Shown here: positions 47,136-55,635 of the stretch, piece after piece | Numbering within the stretch: position 1 is the stretch's first letter | Layout: each line of letters opens with the position of its first letter | From: Rhodoferax sp. | GTDB lineage: Bacteria > Pseudomonadota > Gammaproteobacteria > Burkholderiales > Burkholderiaceae_C | Reading direction: 5' to 3' | Assembly (NCBI GenBank): GCA_029866205.1 | Contig: JARWZT010000014.1 | Span: 80,332-144,331 of the forward strand | DNA: 64,000 nucleotides | Notes under the pieces: generated by a model | Databases searched by the model: none | Seen by the model: the letters and a program-made list of their open reading frames with translations, nothing else | Told to the model about the DNA's origin: nothing | Position numbers and translations under genes: made by a program

Positions 47136-47941
47136 GGCGAGGTCACCCAAGGTGCAGGACGTTTGTCAAAAAATGCGGCAAAACCGGCGCGGGCTTCAGA
47201 GGTGGCACGCACCCGGCTGATGGTTTGCGCGGTGAGTTCGCGCGTGGCTTCGTCCATGGCGCCCGGCGTGATCTGCGCAAAAAGTTGCTTGATCTCGCGC
47301 TGCGCGCCAGGCGCCGCCGCCAGCAGTTCGGTGACACGGGCGTTCACGGCGGCGTCCAGTTGTTCGGGGGTCGTCAGCTCGTGCACCATGCCCATGGCCA
47401 GTGCTTGGGTTGCGTCAATGCGCGTGGCTGTGAGCGCCAGAAACTGCGCCCAGCGCTTGCCAACAGCTGCCACCAGATAAGGTGAAATCACAGCCGGCAA
47501 AATGCCAAAGCGCGCTTCACTCACAGAGAACGCCGCGTTGTCGGCGGCAATCGCCATATCGCAGGCGCAGCACAGTCCCACACCGCCGCCCAGAGCCGCG
47601 CCCTGAATCCGCGCCACCGTGGGCTTGGGGCAGCTTTGGATGCGTGCCAGCATGGCCGCAAAGCGCCGGGCATCGGCCAGATTCCATTCCTGACTGGCGG
47701 TGCTGGAACGCTGCATCCACTTCAGGTCGGCCCCGGCACTGAAGTGTCGGCCCTCGCCTGCCAGCACGATCACGCGCACGCTGTCGTCCTGGGTGGCTTG
47801 CGCAAAAGCGGCGTCGAGTTCACCAATCATCGCCTCGTCAAAGGCATTGAACACACTTGGGCGTGCCATGGTGATCTGCGCCACGCCCGGGCGTGGGCGG
47901 CTGATCTGCAAGGTGTCAGGAAATTCGGTGGAAGCGGTCAT
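47132..47941 (-). CDS. Enoyl-CoA hydratase/isomerase of the box operon
   Basis: 269-residue crotonase expected to turn dehydroadipyl-CoA into 3-hydroxyadipyl-CoA. HFSAGADLKWM and GAALGGGVGLCCACD form the oxyanion hole. The first catalytic Glu of classical hydratases is Gly here (GGGVGL), while the second is present in SEARFGILP. The SEARFGILPAVISPYL stretch resembles methylglutaconyl-CoA hydratases (LiuC), so that activity is an alternative. ATG 47941 overlaps the boxA stop (TGATG), and the stop overlaps paaH, giving tight coupling. Confidence 0.86.
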   Translation of the reverse strand: MTASTEFPDTLQISRPRPGVAQITMARPSVFNAFDEAMIGELDAAFAQATQDDSVRVIVLAGEGRHFSAGADLKWMQRSSTASQEWNLADARRFAAMLARIQSCPKPTVARIQGAALGGGVGLCCACDMAIAADNAAFSVSEARFGILPAVISPYLVAAVGKRWAQFLALTATRIDATQALAMGMVHELTTPEQLDAAVNARVTELLAAAPGAQREIKQLFAQITPGAMDEATRELTAQTISRVRATSEARAGFAAFFDKRPAPWVTSP

Positions 47942-49215
47942 CAATAGGTTTCCAGGTGCAGGCGGCCCTGTTGCTGCAGGTCTGCGGACACGTGGGCCCA
48001 GTCCAGGCCGGCGTTTTGTGCCACCTCGCGCAGGGCCAGCACCACGCCTTCTTCCATGCTTTTCAGGCCGCAGACATAGAAGAAGCAGTCTGGGTCGGCC
48101 AGCAAGGGCGCGACATCGGCTGCGCGCTCGCGGATCAGGTCTTGGACGTAGCGCTTGGGCTGGCCACTGGCCCGCGAGTAAGCAAAGTTGCTGTCGATAA
48201 AGTCTTTCGGCAGGTTTTGCAAGGGGCCGAAATAGGGCAGTTCTTCTTGCGTGCGCGCGCCAAAAAACAGCATGAGCTTGCCGCCATCAAACTTGCCGGA
48301 AGCCCGCAGGCGCCGGCGCCACTCGGTCATGGCGCGCATGGGCGCGCTGCCGGTGCCGGTGCAAATCATCACGATCTTGGAACGCGGATGGTTGGGCATC
48401 AGGAAGGAGTTGCCAAACGGACCGATCACGTCGACCGTGTCGCCCACAGCCAGGTCGCACAGGTAGTTGGACGCCACACCGCGCACGGCGTTGCCATGGC
48501 TGTCTTCCAGTACGCGTTTCACGGTGAGCGACAGGTTGTTGTAGCCGGGGCGCTCGCCGTTGCGCGGGCTTGAGATCGAGTACTGCCGCGCATGATGGGT
48601 GCGCCCGTGGGCGTCTGTCCCAGGAGGCAAGACGGCAATCGACTGACCCTCCAACACCGGGAAAGGCATCTTGCCAAAGTCCAGCACGATGTGGTGGGTG
48701 TCGTAGTCGCGGCCCACGGCCGTGACGCGTACGTTGCCACTCACGGTAGCGCGGATGCTTTTTTGCGCCGCCTTGGGGCCATAGAGCTGGGTGTAGGCGT
48801 GCGCCGCTGACCAGGGTGGCAGCGTGGAGCCCACCGCCTGGCTGGCTGCCGGGGCAGTCGTGGCCATGGCGTTGGGCGCGGCTATGGCTTGCGTATCAGC
48901 CACGGTGACCGTCGCACCCCCGTCCGCCGCCCATTGCTCAGGCGGCAGTTCGGCGGGCAGTTCGTCCCACAGCAGTTGCACGTCCGGGCTGTAGGCCTGG
49001 CTGCGCAACATGGTGCGCCAGTTGTCAATTGAACCGGTGGGGCAGGGGCCAATACAGGCCATGCAGGAGTTGCATTTTTCTGCGTCCACCACGTAGTTGC
49101 GCGAATCGTGGGTAATCGCGCCCACCGGACAGATCGCCTCACAAGTGTTGCAGCGTATGCAGATCTCGGGGTCAATGAGATGCTGTTGTATCAGTTCAGA
49201 CGGCTGCGTGGTCAC
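47941..49215 (-). CDS. boxA: Benzoyl-CoA 2,3-epoxidase reductase component BoxA
   Basis: Delivers electrons from NADPH to the epoxidase BoxB. 424 residues. The N-terminal ferredoxin part has eight Cys in two 4Fe-4S motifs (Cys19, 22, 25, 29 and Cys48, 51, 54, 58). An Ala/Pro linker (about 95-130) leads to a ferredoxin-NADP reductase domain with the FAD-binding RQYSISS and NADPH-binding [14 protein letters not shown] motifs and a C-terminal aromatic residue (ETY). Directly downstream of boxB, 29 bases apart. Confident. Confidence 0.96.
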   Translation of the reverse strand: MTTQPSELIQQHLIDPEICIRCNTCEAICPVGAITHDSRNYVVDAEKCNSCMACIGPCPTGSIDNWRTMLRSQAYSPDVQLLWDELPAELPPEQWAADGGATVTVADTQAIAAPNAMATTAPAASQAVGSTLPPWSAAHAYTQLYGPKAAQKSIRATVSGNVRVTAVGRDYDTHHIVLDFGKMPFPVLEGQSIAVLPPGTDAHGRTHHARQYSISSPRNGERPGYNNLSLTVKRVLEDSHGNAVRGVASNYLCDLAVGDTVDVIGPFGNSFLMPNHPRSKIVMICTGTGSAPMRAMTEWRRRLRASGKFDGGKLMLFFGARTQEELPYFGPLQNLPKDFIDSNFAYSRASGQPKRYVQDLIRERAADVAPLLADPDCFFYVCGLKSMEEGVVLALREVAQNAGLDWAHVSADLQQQGRLHLETY

Positions 49216-49244
49216 TTGGAGGCTCCTGTTTTGTAAAGGTGGGC

Positions 49245-50672
49245 TTAGTTGAAGCGCACGTAGTCGAAGTCGACGCTTTGGCGGTTGATGCCCATCACCG
49301 GGGGGGCGATCCAGTTGGCAAATTTGCCGGGTTCTACCACGCGGCCCATCAGGCTGGCAACGAATGCACGGTCACCCATCGTGGGCAGCCAGTGGTCCGC
49401 CTGCGCATTCCACTCCGTCTGCGACACCACCCGGCCGTCGGGTGACACCTTGGCGGTAGACAACGCGCCGATATTGCGATTGAACGCCTTGTGCGGCACT
49501 TTCAGGCGGAAGGGAATACCGGCCTTGTCGATCACCTTGTTCCAGCGGTCCACGCCACCGACCGAGTCTTTGATGTAGTCGTCGCGCAGCACTTCGTTCA
49601 GGGCGTTGAGCATCGGCACTTCGCGCTCCACCAGTTGGCCGTCCTGCACGGACAGTACGCGGTAGGTCTGGTTTTTGAGCACATGGTCGTCAGTGCGCTT
49701 GCCTTCTTCGTAGCGGCCTTTGAGACCGGTCGAATAAAAGGTGGCGGCATTGCTGGACTCGTCTGCGCCAAACAGGTCAATGGTCACGCTGAAGTGGAAG
49801 TTCAGGTAACGCTGGATGGTGGGCAGGTCAATCACGCCAGCGGCGCGCAGGGTGCGCACGTCGTCGGTCTTGAGTTCGTTCATGGCCGCGCAGGTGCGGC
49901 TGATGACGCGGCTGATGCCAGACTCGCCCACAAACATGTGGTGTGCCTCTTCGGTCAGCATGAATTTGCTGGTGCGTGCCAGCGGGTCAAAGCTGCTCTC
50001 AGCCAGGGCGCAGAGCTGGAACTTGCCGTCGCGGTCGGTGAAGTAGGTGAACATGAAGAAGCTCAGCCAGTCGGGCGTCTCTTCGTTGAACGCCTGCAGG
50101 ATGCGGGGGTTGTTCTCTTGGCCACTGCGGCGCTCGAGCAAGGCCTCGCCTTCTTCACGGCCATCACGTCCGAAATGCTTGTGCAAAAGGTAGACCATGG
50201 CCCACAGGTGGCGGCCTTCTTCGACGTTGATCTGGTACAGATTGCGCAGGTCGTACATGCTGGGCGCGGTCAGGCCCAGGTGGCGCTGCTGCTCCACCGA
50301 TGCGGGCTCAGTGTCGCCTTGGGTGACGATGATGCGGCGCAGGTTGGCGCGGTATTCGCCAGGCACGTCTTGCCAGGCGGCCTCGCCCTTGTGGTCGCCA
50401 AAGTGGATTTTGCGGTCGGCCTCACCGGGGTTCAAAAACACGCCCCAGCGGTAGTCGCGCATCTTGACGTGGCCAAACTGCGCCCAGCCTTGCGGGTCCA
50501 CGCTCACTGCCGTGCGCAAATACACCTCAGAGTCGGTGCTGCCGGTCGGGCCCATGTCGTCCCACCAGCTCAAAAAGTTGGGCTGCCATTGCTCGAGGGC
50601 GCGCTGCAAGGTGCGGTCTTCGCTCAGGTTGACGTTGTTGGGGATCTTGTCGCTGTAATTCATGGATGTCAT
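49245..50672 (-). CDS. boxB: Benzoyl-CoA 2,3-epoxidase oxygenase component BoxB
   Basis: Class I diiron oxygenase that adds one oxygen atom to benzoyl-CoA, forming 2,3-epoxybenzoyl-CoA. 475 residues, the family length. The iron ligands lie in [15 protein letters not shown] (about 150-163) and [14 protein letters not shown] (about 239-252), the two Exx[H] helices of the four-helix bundle, with FTYFTDRDG between them. GGAG lies seven bases before the first ATG; a second in-frame ATG three codons on is possible. Confident. Confidence 0.97.
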   Translation of the reverse strand: MTSMNYSDKIPNNVNLSEDRTLQRALEQWQPNFLSWWDDMGPTGSTDSEVYLRTAVSVDPQGWAQFGHVKMRDYRWGVFLNPGEADRKIHFGDHKGEAAWQDVPGEYRANLRRIIVTQGDTEPASVEQQRHLGLTAPSMYDLRNLYQINVEEGRHLWAMVYLLHKHFGRDGREEGEALLERRSGQENNPRILQAFNEETPDWLSFFMFTYFTDRDGKFQLCALAESSFDPLARTSKFMLTEEAHHMFVGESGISRVISRTCAAMNELKTDDVRTLRAAGVIDLPTIQRYLNFHFSVTIDLFGADESSNAATFYSTGLKGRYEEGKRTDDHVLKNQTYRVLSVQDGQLVEREVPMLNALNEVLRDDYIKDSVGGVDRWNKVIDKAGIPFRLKVPHKAFNRNIGALSTAKVSPDGRVVSQTEWNAQADHWLPTMGDRAFVASLMGRVVEPGKFANWIAPPVMGINRQSVDFDYVRFN

Positions 50673-50728
50673 AGGAAACTCCGTGGCGTTGGTGGTGAGG
50701 GCAAAAAATCAATAAGCAAAAGTGGGGA

Positions 50729-52387
50729 TTAAACGCGGTTCCAGTCAAAGGCAGCGCGCTCGCCTTTGCCGTAAACCTTGAGCGCGCCTTTTTCTCCGAC
50801 GGCGTTGGGGCGCTGGAAGATCCAGTTTTGCCAAGCGGTCAGGCGGCCAAATACACGGGTTGCCATGGTTTCCACGCCGTTAAAGCGCAGATTGGCTTCC
50901 ATGCCGGTCAGGGCATCAGGCGACATGGACACGCGTTCTTCAATGGCAATGCGCACTTCGTCGGTCCAGTCAATATCGTCTGGGTTGGAGGTCACCAGGC
51001 CCAGCGCAAATGCAGCGTCGGCGTCGAGTGCCTGGCCTTTGACGGCGGCAATGGCGTCCAGCGCCGGTTGCTCGCCGTAAAAGCGGCGCACCAGGCGGGT
51101 CTGGTTGGTGGCCATGGGGTAGAGCGCAAAGTTGACATCGCCCACGGTAATGCGGGGGGACGCAGCCTCGTCATCGGGCAGCATGAGCTGGTAGCTCCGG
51201 TCGCAGGCCAGGGCCAGCTCCAAAAAGCTGCCGGCAAAGCACGAACCCGCTTCGATCAGCGCAAACAGGCTGCGCGAGGACACGTCCAGGCGGCTGAAGG
51301 TGCGGCGCAACAGGCCAATGGTTTCGCGTACCAGCCAGTGGTTTTGATGGGCCAGCAGCGTGGCGTCCATGGCCAGTACGGCGGCCGCATCGCCCTGGGT
51401 CTTGATGAGCCAGGTGCCGATTTCGTTCTCGTTGGTGCGCATCAGCAAAATGGCGTCTTCGAGTTCGCGCGCCAGCACCAGCGGGTACCAGTTGGAGCCT
51501 GCGGCTTCAATCTCGGCAATGCTGGAGGGCTGCGCGCCGCTGGGTGCGTGCACGGTAAACACCGCAGTGCGCTTGGCACGGTCGATGTCTACTTTGACGT
51601 GGCTGTAATGCAGGGCGTCGGCGCTGTGGCTGCGTTGCAGGGGCGTGAGCGCCACGCCTTTGCCGTTGGCAGGGCGGTCGCTCAGGGCGGCCAGCTCTTG
51701 CGCACGGGCTTGCACACGGGCGGCAAAGTCGGCGGGGCGCACAGACTCGTCCACCAGGCGCCATTCCACAGCCTTCTTGCCACGCACGCCCTCGACGCTG
51801 GTGCAAAACAGATCGGCCAGGTCGTGACGCACTTTGCGCTTGTCAGTCACGCGGGTCAGGCCGCCGGTACCGGGCAGCACGCCCAGCAAAGGCACTTCGG
51901 GCAGGCTCACGGCGCTGGAACGGTCGTCGACCAAGATGATCTCGTCACAGGCCAGGGCCAGTTCGTAGCCGCCACCGGCGCAAGCGCCATTCACTGCAGC
52001 CAGGAATTTCAGGCCGCTATGGGCAGAAGAGTCTTCTAGGCCGTTGCGGGTCTCGTTGGTGAACTTGCAGAAGTTCACTTTCCAGGCGTGGCTGCTGACG
52101 CCCAACATAAAGATGTTGGCACCGGAGCAAAACACTTTTTCCTTGGCACTGGTCACGACCACGGTGCGCACTTCGGGGTGCTCGAAGCGGATGCGCTGGA
52201 TGGCGTCATTGAGTTCAATGTCCACACCCAGGTCGTAACTGTTGAGCTTGAGCTTGTAGCCAGGACGCAGGCCGGCGTTTTCGTCGAAGTCGGCTTTGAG
52301 GGTGGCAATCGCGCCATCAAAGCTGAGTTTCCAATGCCGGTAGTTGGCGGGCTGGGTTTCGTAACTGACGGTATCTGATGCTGACAT
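50729..52387 (-). CDS. boxC: 2,3-epoxybenzoyl-CoA dihydrolase BoxC
   Basis: Crotonase-superfamily lyase that opens the epoxidised ring to 3,4-dehydroadipyl-CoA semialdehyde and formate. 552 residues, about twice a normal crotonase, as is usual for BoxC. VFCSGANIFMLGVSSHAWKVNFCKFTNETRN is specific to the family, and NGACAGGGYELALACDEIILVDD is the first crotonase core (about 135-160). First gene of the leftward operon behind its own promoter. Confident. Confidence 0.97.
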   Translation of the reverse strand: MSASDTVSYETQPANYRHWKLSFDGAIATLKADFDENAGLRPGYKLKLNSYDLGVDIELNDAIQRIRFEHPEVRTVVVTSAKEKVFCSGANIFMLGVSSHAWKVNFCKFTNETRNGLEDSSAHSGLKFLAAVNGACAGGGYELALACDEIILVDDRSSAVSLPEVPLLGVLPGTGGLTRVTDKRKVRHDLADLFCTSVEGVRGKKAVEWRLVDESVRPADFAARVQARAQELAALSDRPANGKGVALTPLQRSHSADALHYSHVKVDIDRAKRTAVFTVHAPSGAQPSSIAEIEAAGSNWYPLVLARELEDAILLMRTNENEIGTWLIKTQGDAAAVLAMDATLLAHQNHWLVRETIGLLRRTFSRLDVSSRSLFALIEAGSCFAGSFLELALACDRSYQLMLPDDEAASPRITVGDVNFALYPMATNQTRLVRRFYGEQPALDAIAAVKGQALDADAAFALGLVTSNPDDIDWTDEVRIAIEERVSMSPDALTGMEANLRFNGVETMATRVFGRLTAWQNWIFQRPNAVGEKGALKVYGKGERAAFDWNRV

Positions 52388-52405
52388 GCGAGGCTCCTAA
52401 AGAAT

Positions 52406-52480
52406 GTGCACAAAAATGCACTTTTTAATGATGAAGCATCATAGTGCATGTTTTTGAAACAGGTCAAGCATTTTTTTGCA
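52406..52480 (-). promoter_or_regulatory. boxC promoter with BoxR-type operators
   Basis: Read leftward: TGCA-N6-TGCTTGACC at 52480-52462, whose TTGACC (52467-52462) is the -35 box; an 18-base spacer that holds a TGCA (52445-52448); -10 TATGAT at 52443-52438. Downstream of the expected start (about 52430) lies a perfect TGCA-N6-TGCA at 52407-52420. TGCA repeats are the known recognition elements of the BzdR/BoxR family. The whole lies in the 101 bases between boxR and boxC. Confidence 0.72.
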
Positions 52481-52488
52481 TTTATTTT

Positions 52489-53430
52489 TCAGGCCTGCAA
52501 TTGCAGCCCTTGGCGCACGGTTTGCCGCAACAGCTCAAAGGTGGCGTCCAAGGGTTGTACGCTGGTGTTTATGCGCATTTGGGCCTTCGAATAAAAGGGC
52601 GCACGGCCGGCCAAAATTCCCTTGAGGTCTTCCATCGCCTCCTTGCTGGCGGCCATGGGACGCAAATCTCCCTGAGCGGTCACCCGGCGCATATGGTCCT
52701 CGGGCTCGGCCTGCAGCCACACCGTGGTGCAGTGCGCGAGCAGAAGGTTGAAGCTCGCCGGGTCAGAGACCAGTCCACCGGGCGTGGCAATGACGGCCTC
52801 CGGGTAAATCTGAATGCTTTCTTCGAGCGCGCGGCGCTCGTACCGGCGGTAGGCGCTGACACCGTAGAGCGCCTGGATTTCGGCCACGCTGCAGCCGGCA
52901 AATTTTTCGATCTCCTGGCTGAGCTCCACAAAGGGAAATCCCAGGTCTTGGGCCAGCATTTTCCCCAGCGTGGACTTACCGGCACCGCGCAAGCCAATCA
53001 GGGCTACACGCTGGCTCAGGGTGGCATTGCCGCCGCCGGTGCCCAGCAGTTCGCCGATCGCTACACGTACTTTTTGCAAGGTGACGTCGTCACGTTGCTC
53101 CAGCATTTCACGAATCATGAGCCATTCGGGTGATGACGTGGTGACGTCCCCGATCAGTTCACTTAAGGTGCATTGCAGGGCACTGGCGACTTGCAACAGC
53201 ACCAGCACTGAGGCGTTGCCCACGCCATATTCCATATTGGCCAAATGGCGCTCAGATACGTCGGCTGCCAGTGCGAGCGCCTTGCGTGTCATGCCCCGGC
53301 GCGCGCGCAAGGCACTCACGCGGGTGCCCAAAGCGACCAGAAAAGGGTGTTTGGAGGGAACTGCCGCATCCCCATCTTCATCCGCGAGACTCGGTGTTAA
53401 CCCTGATATATGCAATATAGTGCTTGACAT
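52489..53430 (-). CDS. boxR: Benzoyl-CoA-responsive regulator BoxR
   Basis: Repressor of benzoate catabolism that is released by benzoyl-CoA. 313 residues: N-terminal HTH_3 domain (about 33-92, LRARRGMTRKALALAADVSERHLANMEYG) and C-terminal domain derived from shikimate kinase, with Walker A GLRGAGKST at 146-153, which binds the effector rather than shikimate. The N-terminal 26 residues before KHPFLVALG are variable. The first codons overlap the rightward promoter. A candidate promoter is TTGTGA (53489-53484), 17 bases, TATTCT (53466-53461). Confident. Confidence 0.95.
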   Translation of the reverse strand: MSSTILHISGLTPSLADEDGDAAVPSKHPFLVALGTRVSALRARRGMTRKALALAADVSERHLANMEYGVGNASVLVLLQVASALQCTLSELIGDVTTSSPEWLMIREMLEQRDDVTLQKVRVAIGELLGTGGGNATLSQRVALIGLRGAGKSTLGKMLAQDLGFPFVELSQEIEKFAGCSVAEIQALYGVSAYRRYERRALEESIQIYPEAVIATPGGLVSDPASFNLLLAHCTTVWLQAEPEDHMRRVTAQGDLRPMAASKEAMEDLKGILAGRAPFYSKAQMRINTSVQPLDATFELLRQTVRQGLQLQA

Positions 53431-53507
53431 GATCTGTGCTTCGATTTATCTTCCGTGTGCAGAATAATTCATTCTCTCAAAAATCACAAGCCAAATGGAC
53501 AGGTGCA
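53411..53507 (+). promoter_or_regulatory. Rightward box promoter with BoxR-type operators
   Basis: TGCA-N6-TGCTTGACA at 53411-53429, in which TTGACA (53424-53429) is the -35 box; 17-base spacer; -10 TATCTT at 53447-53452; a TGCA at the expected start (53458-53461) and another at 53504-53507 just before the ATG. The upstream module is the same as in the boxC promoter. The boxR promoter runs through the same DNA in the other direction. Confidence 0.72.
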
Positions 53508-53508
53508 C

Positions 53509-53985
53509 ATGACTTTTACTTCTTCGATTGCTGAGTTTCGCGGCCACCTGGCCCAGGTGTGCGACCTCTTGGCGGGACGGGCCTTGAACGGCGATCTCGC
53601 GGACTGGCTCAACACCCACCACGGCGCGGGCAGCACGACTTTTGCCGAACTGCAGGCCGATTGCCAGCGCGGCGTGGCCGAGGGCTGGCTGTGCAACCGC
53701 GAAGGCGGCGGCATCCGTTATGGGCGCATCTTCAAAGCGGCGGACGATTTGCAGCGGTTTTCAGTGGACGTGGTGGACATGGAAAACATTGCCGGTCCGC
53801 ACCATGCGCATCCGCAAGGCGAAATTGATCTGATCATGCCCATCGCAGGCGACGCCCTGTTTGATGGCCACCCGGCCGGCTGGCTGGTCTGCCCGCCCGG
53901 TTCGGCCCACAGCCCCACTGTGAGCCAGGGCCGTGCCCTGGTGCTGTATTTGCTGCCCGAGGGCGAAATCGCCTTCACCCGTTGA
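53509..53985 (+). CDS. DUF4863 family protein of the box cluster
   Basis: 158-residue protein, first gene of the rightward box operon. The C-terminal half looks like a cupin (HHAHPQGEIDLIMPI with three His and a Glu, then GWLVCPPGSAHSPTV). DUF4863 includes 4-hydroxylaminobenzoate lyase (PnbB), so it may act on a hydroxylamino or related benzoate, but its constant presence in box clusters suggests a role in benzoyl-CoA metabolism that is not established. ATG 53509 follows an AGG site; a longer upstream frame has no ribosome site. Confidence 0.8.
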   Translation: MTFTSSIAEFRGHLAQVCDLLAGRALNGDLADWLNTHHGAGSTTFAELQADCQRGVAEGWLCNREGGGIRYGRIFKAADDLQRFSVDVVDMENIAGPHHAHPQGEIDLIMPIAGDALFDGHPAGWLVCPPGSAHSPTVSQGRALVLYLLPEGEIAFTR

Positions 53986-54051
53986 TTGGCCCACGGATCA
54001 ACCCGCCACGCTCCATTGCCCTTTACCGACCCCAAACCAGAGATTTCCCCC

Positions 54052-55623
54052 ATGACCGAACTCCTTCCTAACTACTTTGGCGGCCAGTGGTCGCATGGCA
54101 CTGGCACGGGCAGTACGCTGTTCGACCCGGTCTTGGGTAGTCCGCTGGTGCGGGTCGATGCCACCGGCCTGGACTTGGCTGCAGGTTTTACCTTCGCCCG
54201 CGACACCGGCGGCGCTGCGCTGCGCGCGCTGAGCTACCGCGAGCGCGCTGCCTTGCTTGGCGCCGCCGTCAAAGTGTTGCAAGCCAACCGCGACGCCTAT
54301 TACGAGATTGCCACCGCCAACAGCGGCACGGTGAAGAACGACTCAGCGGTCGATATCGACGGCGGTATCTTTACGCTGGGCACCTACGCCAAACTCGGCG
54401 AGTCGCTGGGAGACCGCCACCATCTGGTGGATGCTGACATGGTGCGTCTGGGCAAAGACCCGCTGTTCCAGTCGCAGCATGTGATGGTGCCCACCCGCGG
54501 TGTGGCGCTCCTGATCAATGCCTTCAACTTCCCATCCTGGGGCCTATGGGAAAAAGCCGCACCTGCGCTGCTGTCGGGCGTACCGGTCATTGTCAAGCCT
54601 GGCACCGCCACCGCCTGGCTGACCCAGCGCATGGTGCAAGACGTGGTGAACGCCGGTATTTTCCCGCCCGGCGCCTTGTCCATCGTTTGCGGCAGCTCTG
54701 CAGGATTGTTGGATGCCTTGCAGCCGCTGGACGTGTTGTCCTTTACCGGTTCGGCCGAGACCGCCCACCAAATACGTTCTCACGCTGCAGTGGCCCAGCG
54801 CTCGGTGCGCGTCAATATTGAGGCCGATAGTCTGAACTCGGCCTATTTGCTGCCGCATGAGGACGCCAGCAGCGCTGCGTTTGGCCTGCTGGTCAAGGAA
54901 GTGGCGCGCGAGATGACCGTTAAGTCAGGCCAGAAGTGCACTGCCATTCGCCGGGTCTTTGTGCCCGAAGCCCTGTATGACGCCGCCGCCCAGGCCATCG
55001 GTGCGCGGCTGGCGGCCACTACCGTGGGCAACCCGCGCAATGAGTCGGTGCGCATGGGCGCATTGGTGAACCGTGCGCAGATGACATCCGTGCGCGAAGG
55101 CTTGCAGCAACTGCAAACCCAGACCGACACTTTGTATGACGGCACCAACACCCCGCTGGTGGACGCCGACCCCGCGATCGCCTGCTGCGTGGGCCCCACA
55201 CTGCTGGGTGCCCGCGATGCCGACGGAGCCGACGTTGTGCACGCCATGGAAGTGTTTGGCCCGGTAGCGACCTTGGTGCCCTACCGCAACAGTGGTCACG
55301 CGCTGGAGCTGATCCGGCGCGGCCAAGGTTCGCTGGTTTCGTCGATTTACGGCAGTGATCCACAGGCTTTGGCCGACGCGGCGCTGGCGCTGGCCGACAG
55401 CCATGGTCGTGTGCACAGCATCTCGCCCGACGTGGCGGCGTCCCAAACGGGTCACGGCAACGTCATGCCGCAGTCGCTGCATGGCGGCCCGGGCCGTGCT
55501 GGCGGCGGTGAAGAACTAGGCGGTCTGCGTGCATTGGGTTTTTACCACCGTCGCAGTGCGGTGCAAGCCAGCACCAGCGTATTGAACCTGCTGCGCCCCA
55601 GCGACGCGGCACCCGCAGCTTAA
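54052..55623 (+). CDS. boxD: 3,4-dehydroadipyl-CoA semialdehyde dehydrogenase BoxD
   Basis: NADP-dependent oxidation of the BoxC product to 3,4-dehydroadipyl-CoA. 523 residues of the PaaZ-like aldehyde dehydrogenase group: INAFNFPSWGLWEKAAPALLSGVPVIVKPGT (about 150-180), LSFTGSAETAHQIRSH, catalytic Cys in SGQKCTAIRRVFVP near 305, and EVFGPVATLVPY. No hydratase domain is attached, unlike PaaZ. I start at ATG 54052 (MTELLPNYFGG), the typical N-terminus. Confident. Confidence 0.93.
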   Translation: MTELLPNYFGGQWSHGTGTGSTLFDPVLGSPLVRVDATGLDLAAGFTFARDTGGAALRALSYRERAALLGAAVKVLQANRDAYYEIATANSGTVKNDSAVDIDGGIFTLGTYAKLGESLGDRHHLVDADMVRLGKDPLFQSQHVMVPTRGVALLINAFNFPSWGLWEKAAPALLSGVPVIVKPGTATAWLTQRMVQDVVNAGIFPPGALSIVCGSSAGLLDALQPLDVLSFTGSAETAHQIRSHAAVAQRSVRVNIEADSLNSAYLLPHEDASSAAFGLLVKEVAREMTVKSGQKCTAIRRVFVPEALYDAAAQAIGARLAATTVGNPRNESVRMGALVNRAQMTSVREGLQQLQTQTDTLYDGTNTPLVDADPAIACCVGPTLLGARDADGADVVHAMEVFGPVATLVPYRNSGHALELIRRGQGSLVSSIYGSDPQALADAALALADSHGRVHSISPDVAASQTGHGNVMPQSLHGGPGRAGGGEELGGLRALGFYHRRSAVQASTSVLNLLRPSDAAPAA

Positions 55624-55635
55624 GGAAAAATCGCC

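Noticed and set aside
45825..47480. A 551-codon plus-strand frame opposite paaH and the hydratase
   Set aside because: The real genes are on the minus strand with clear motifs; this frame has none.
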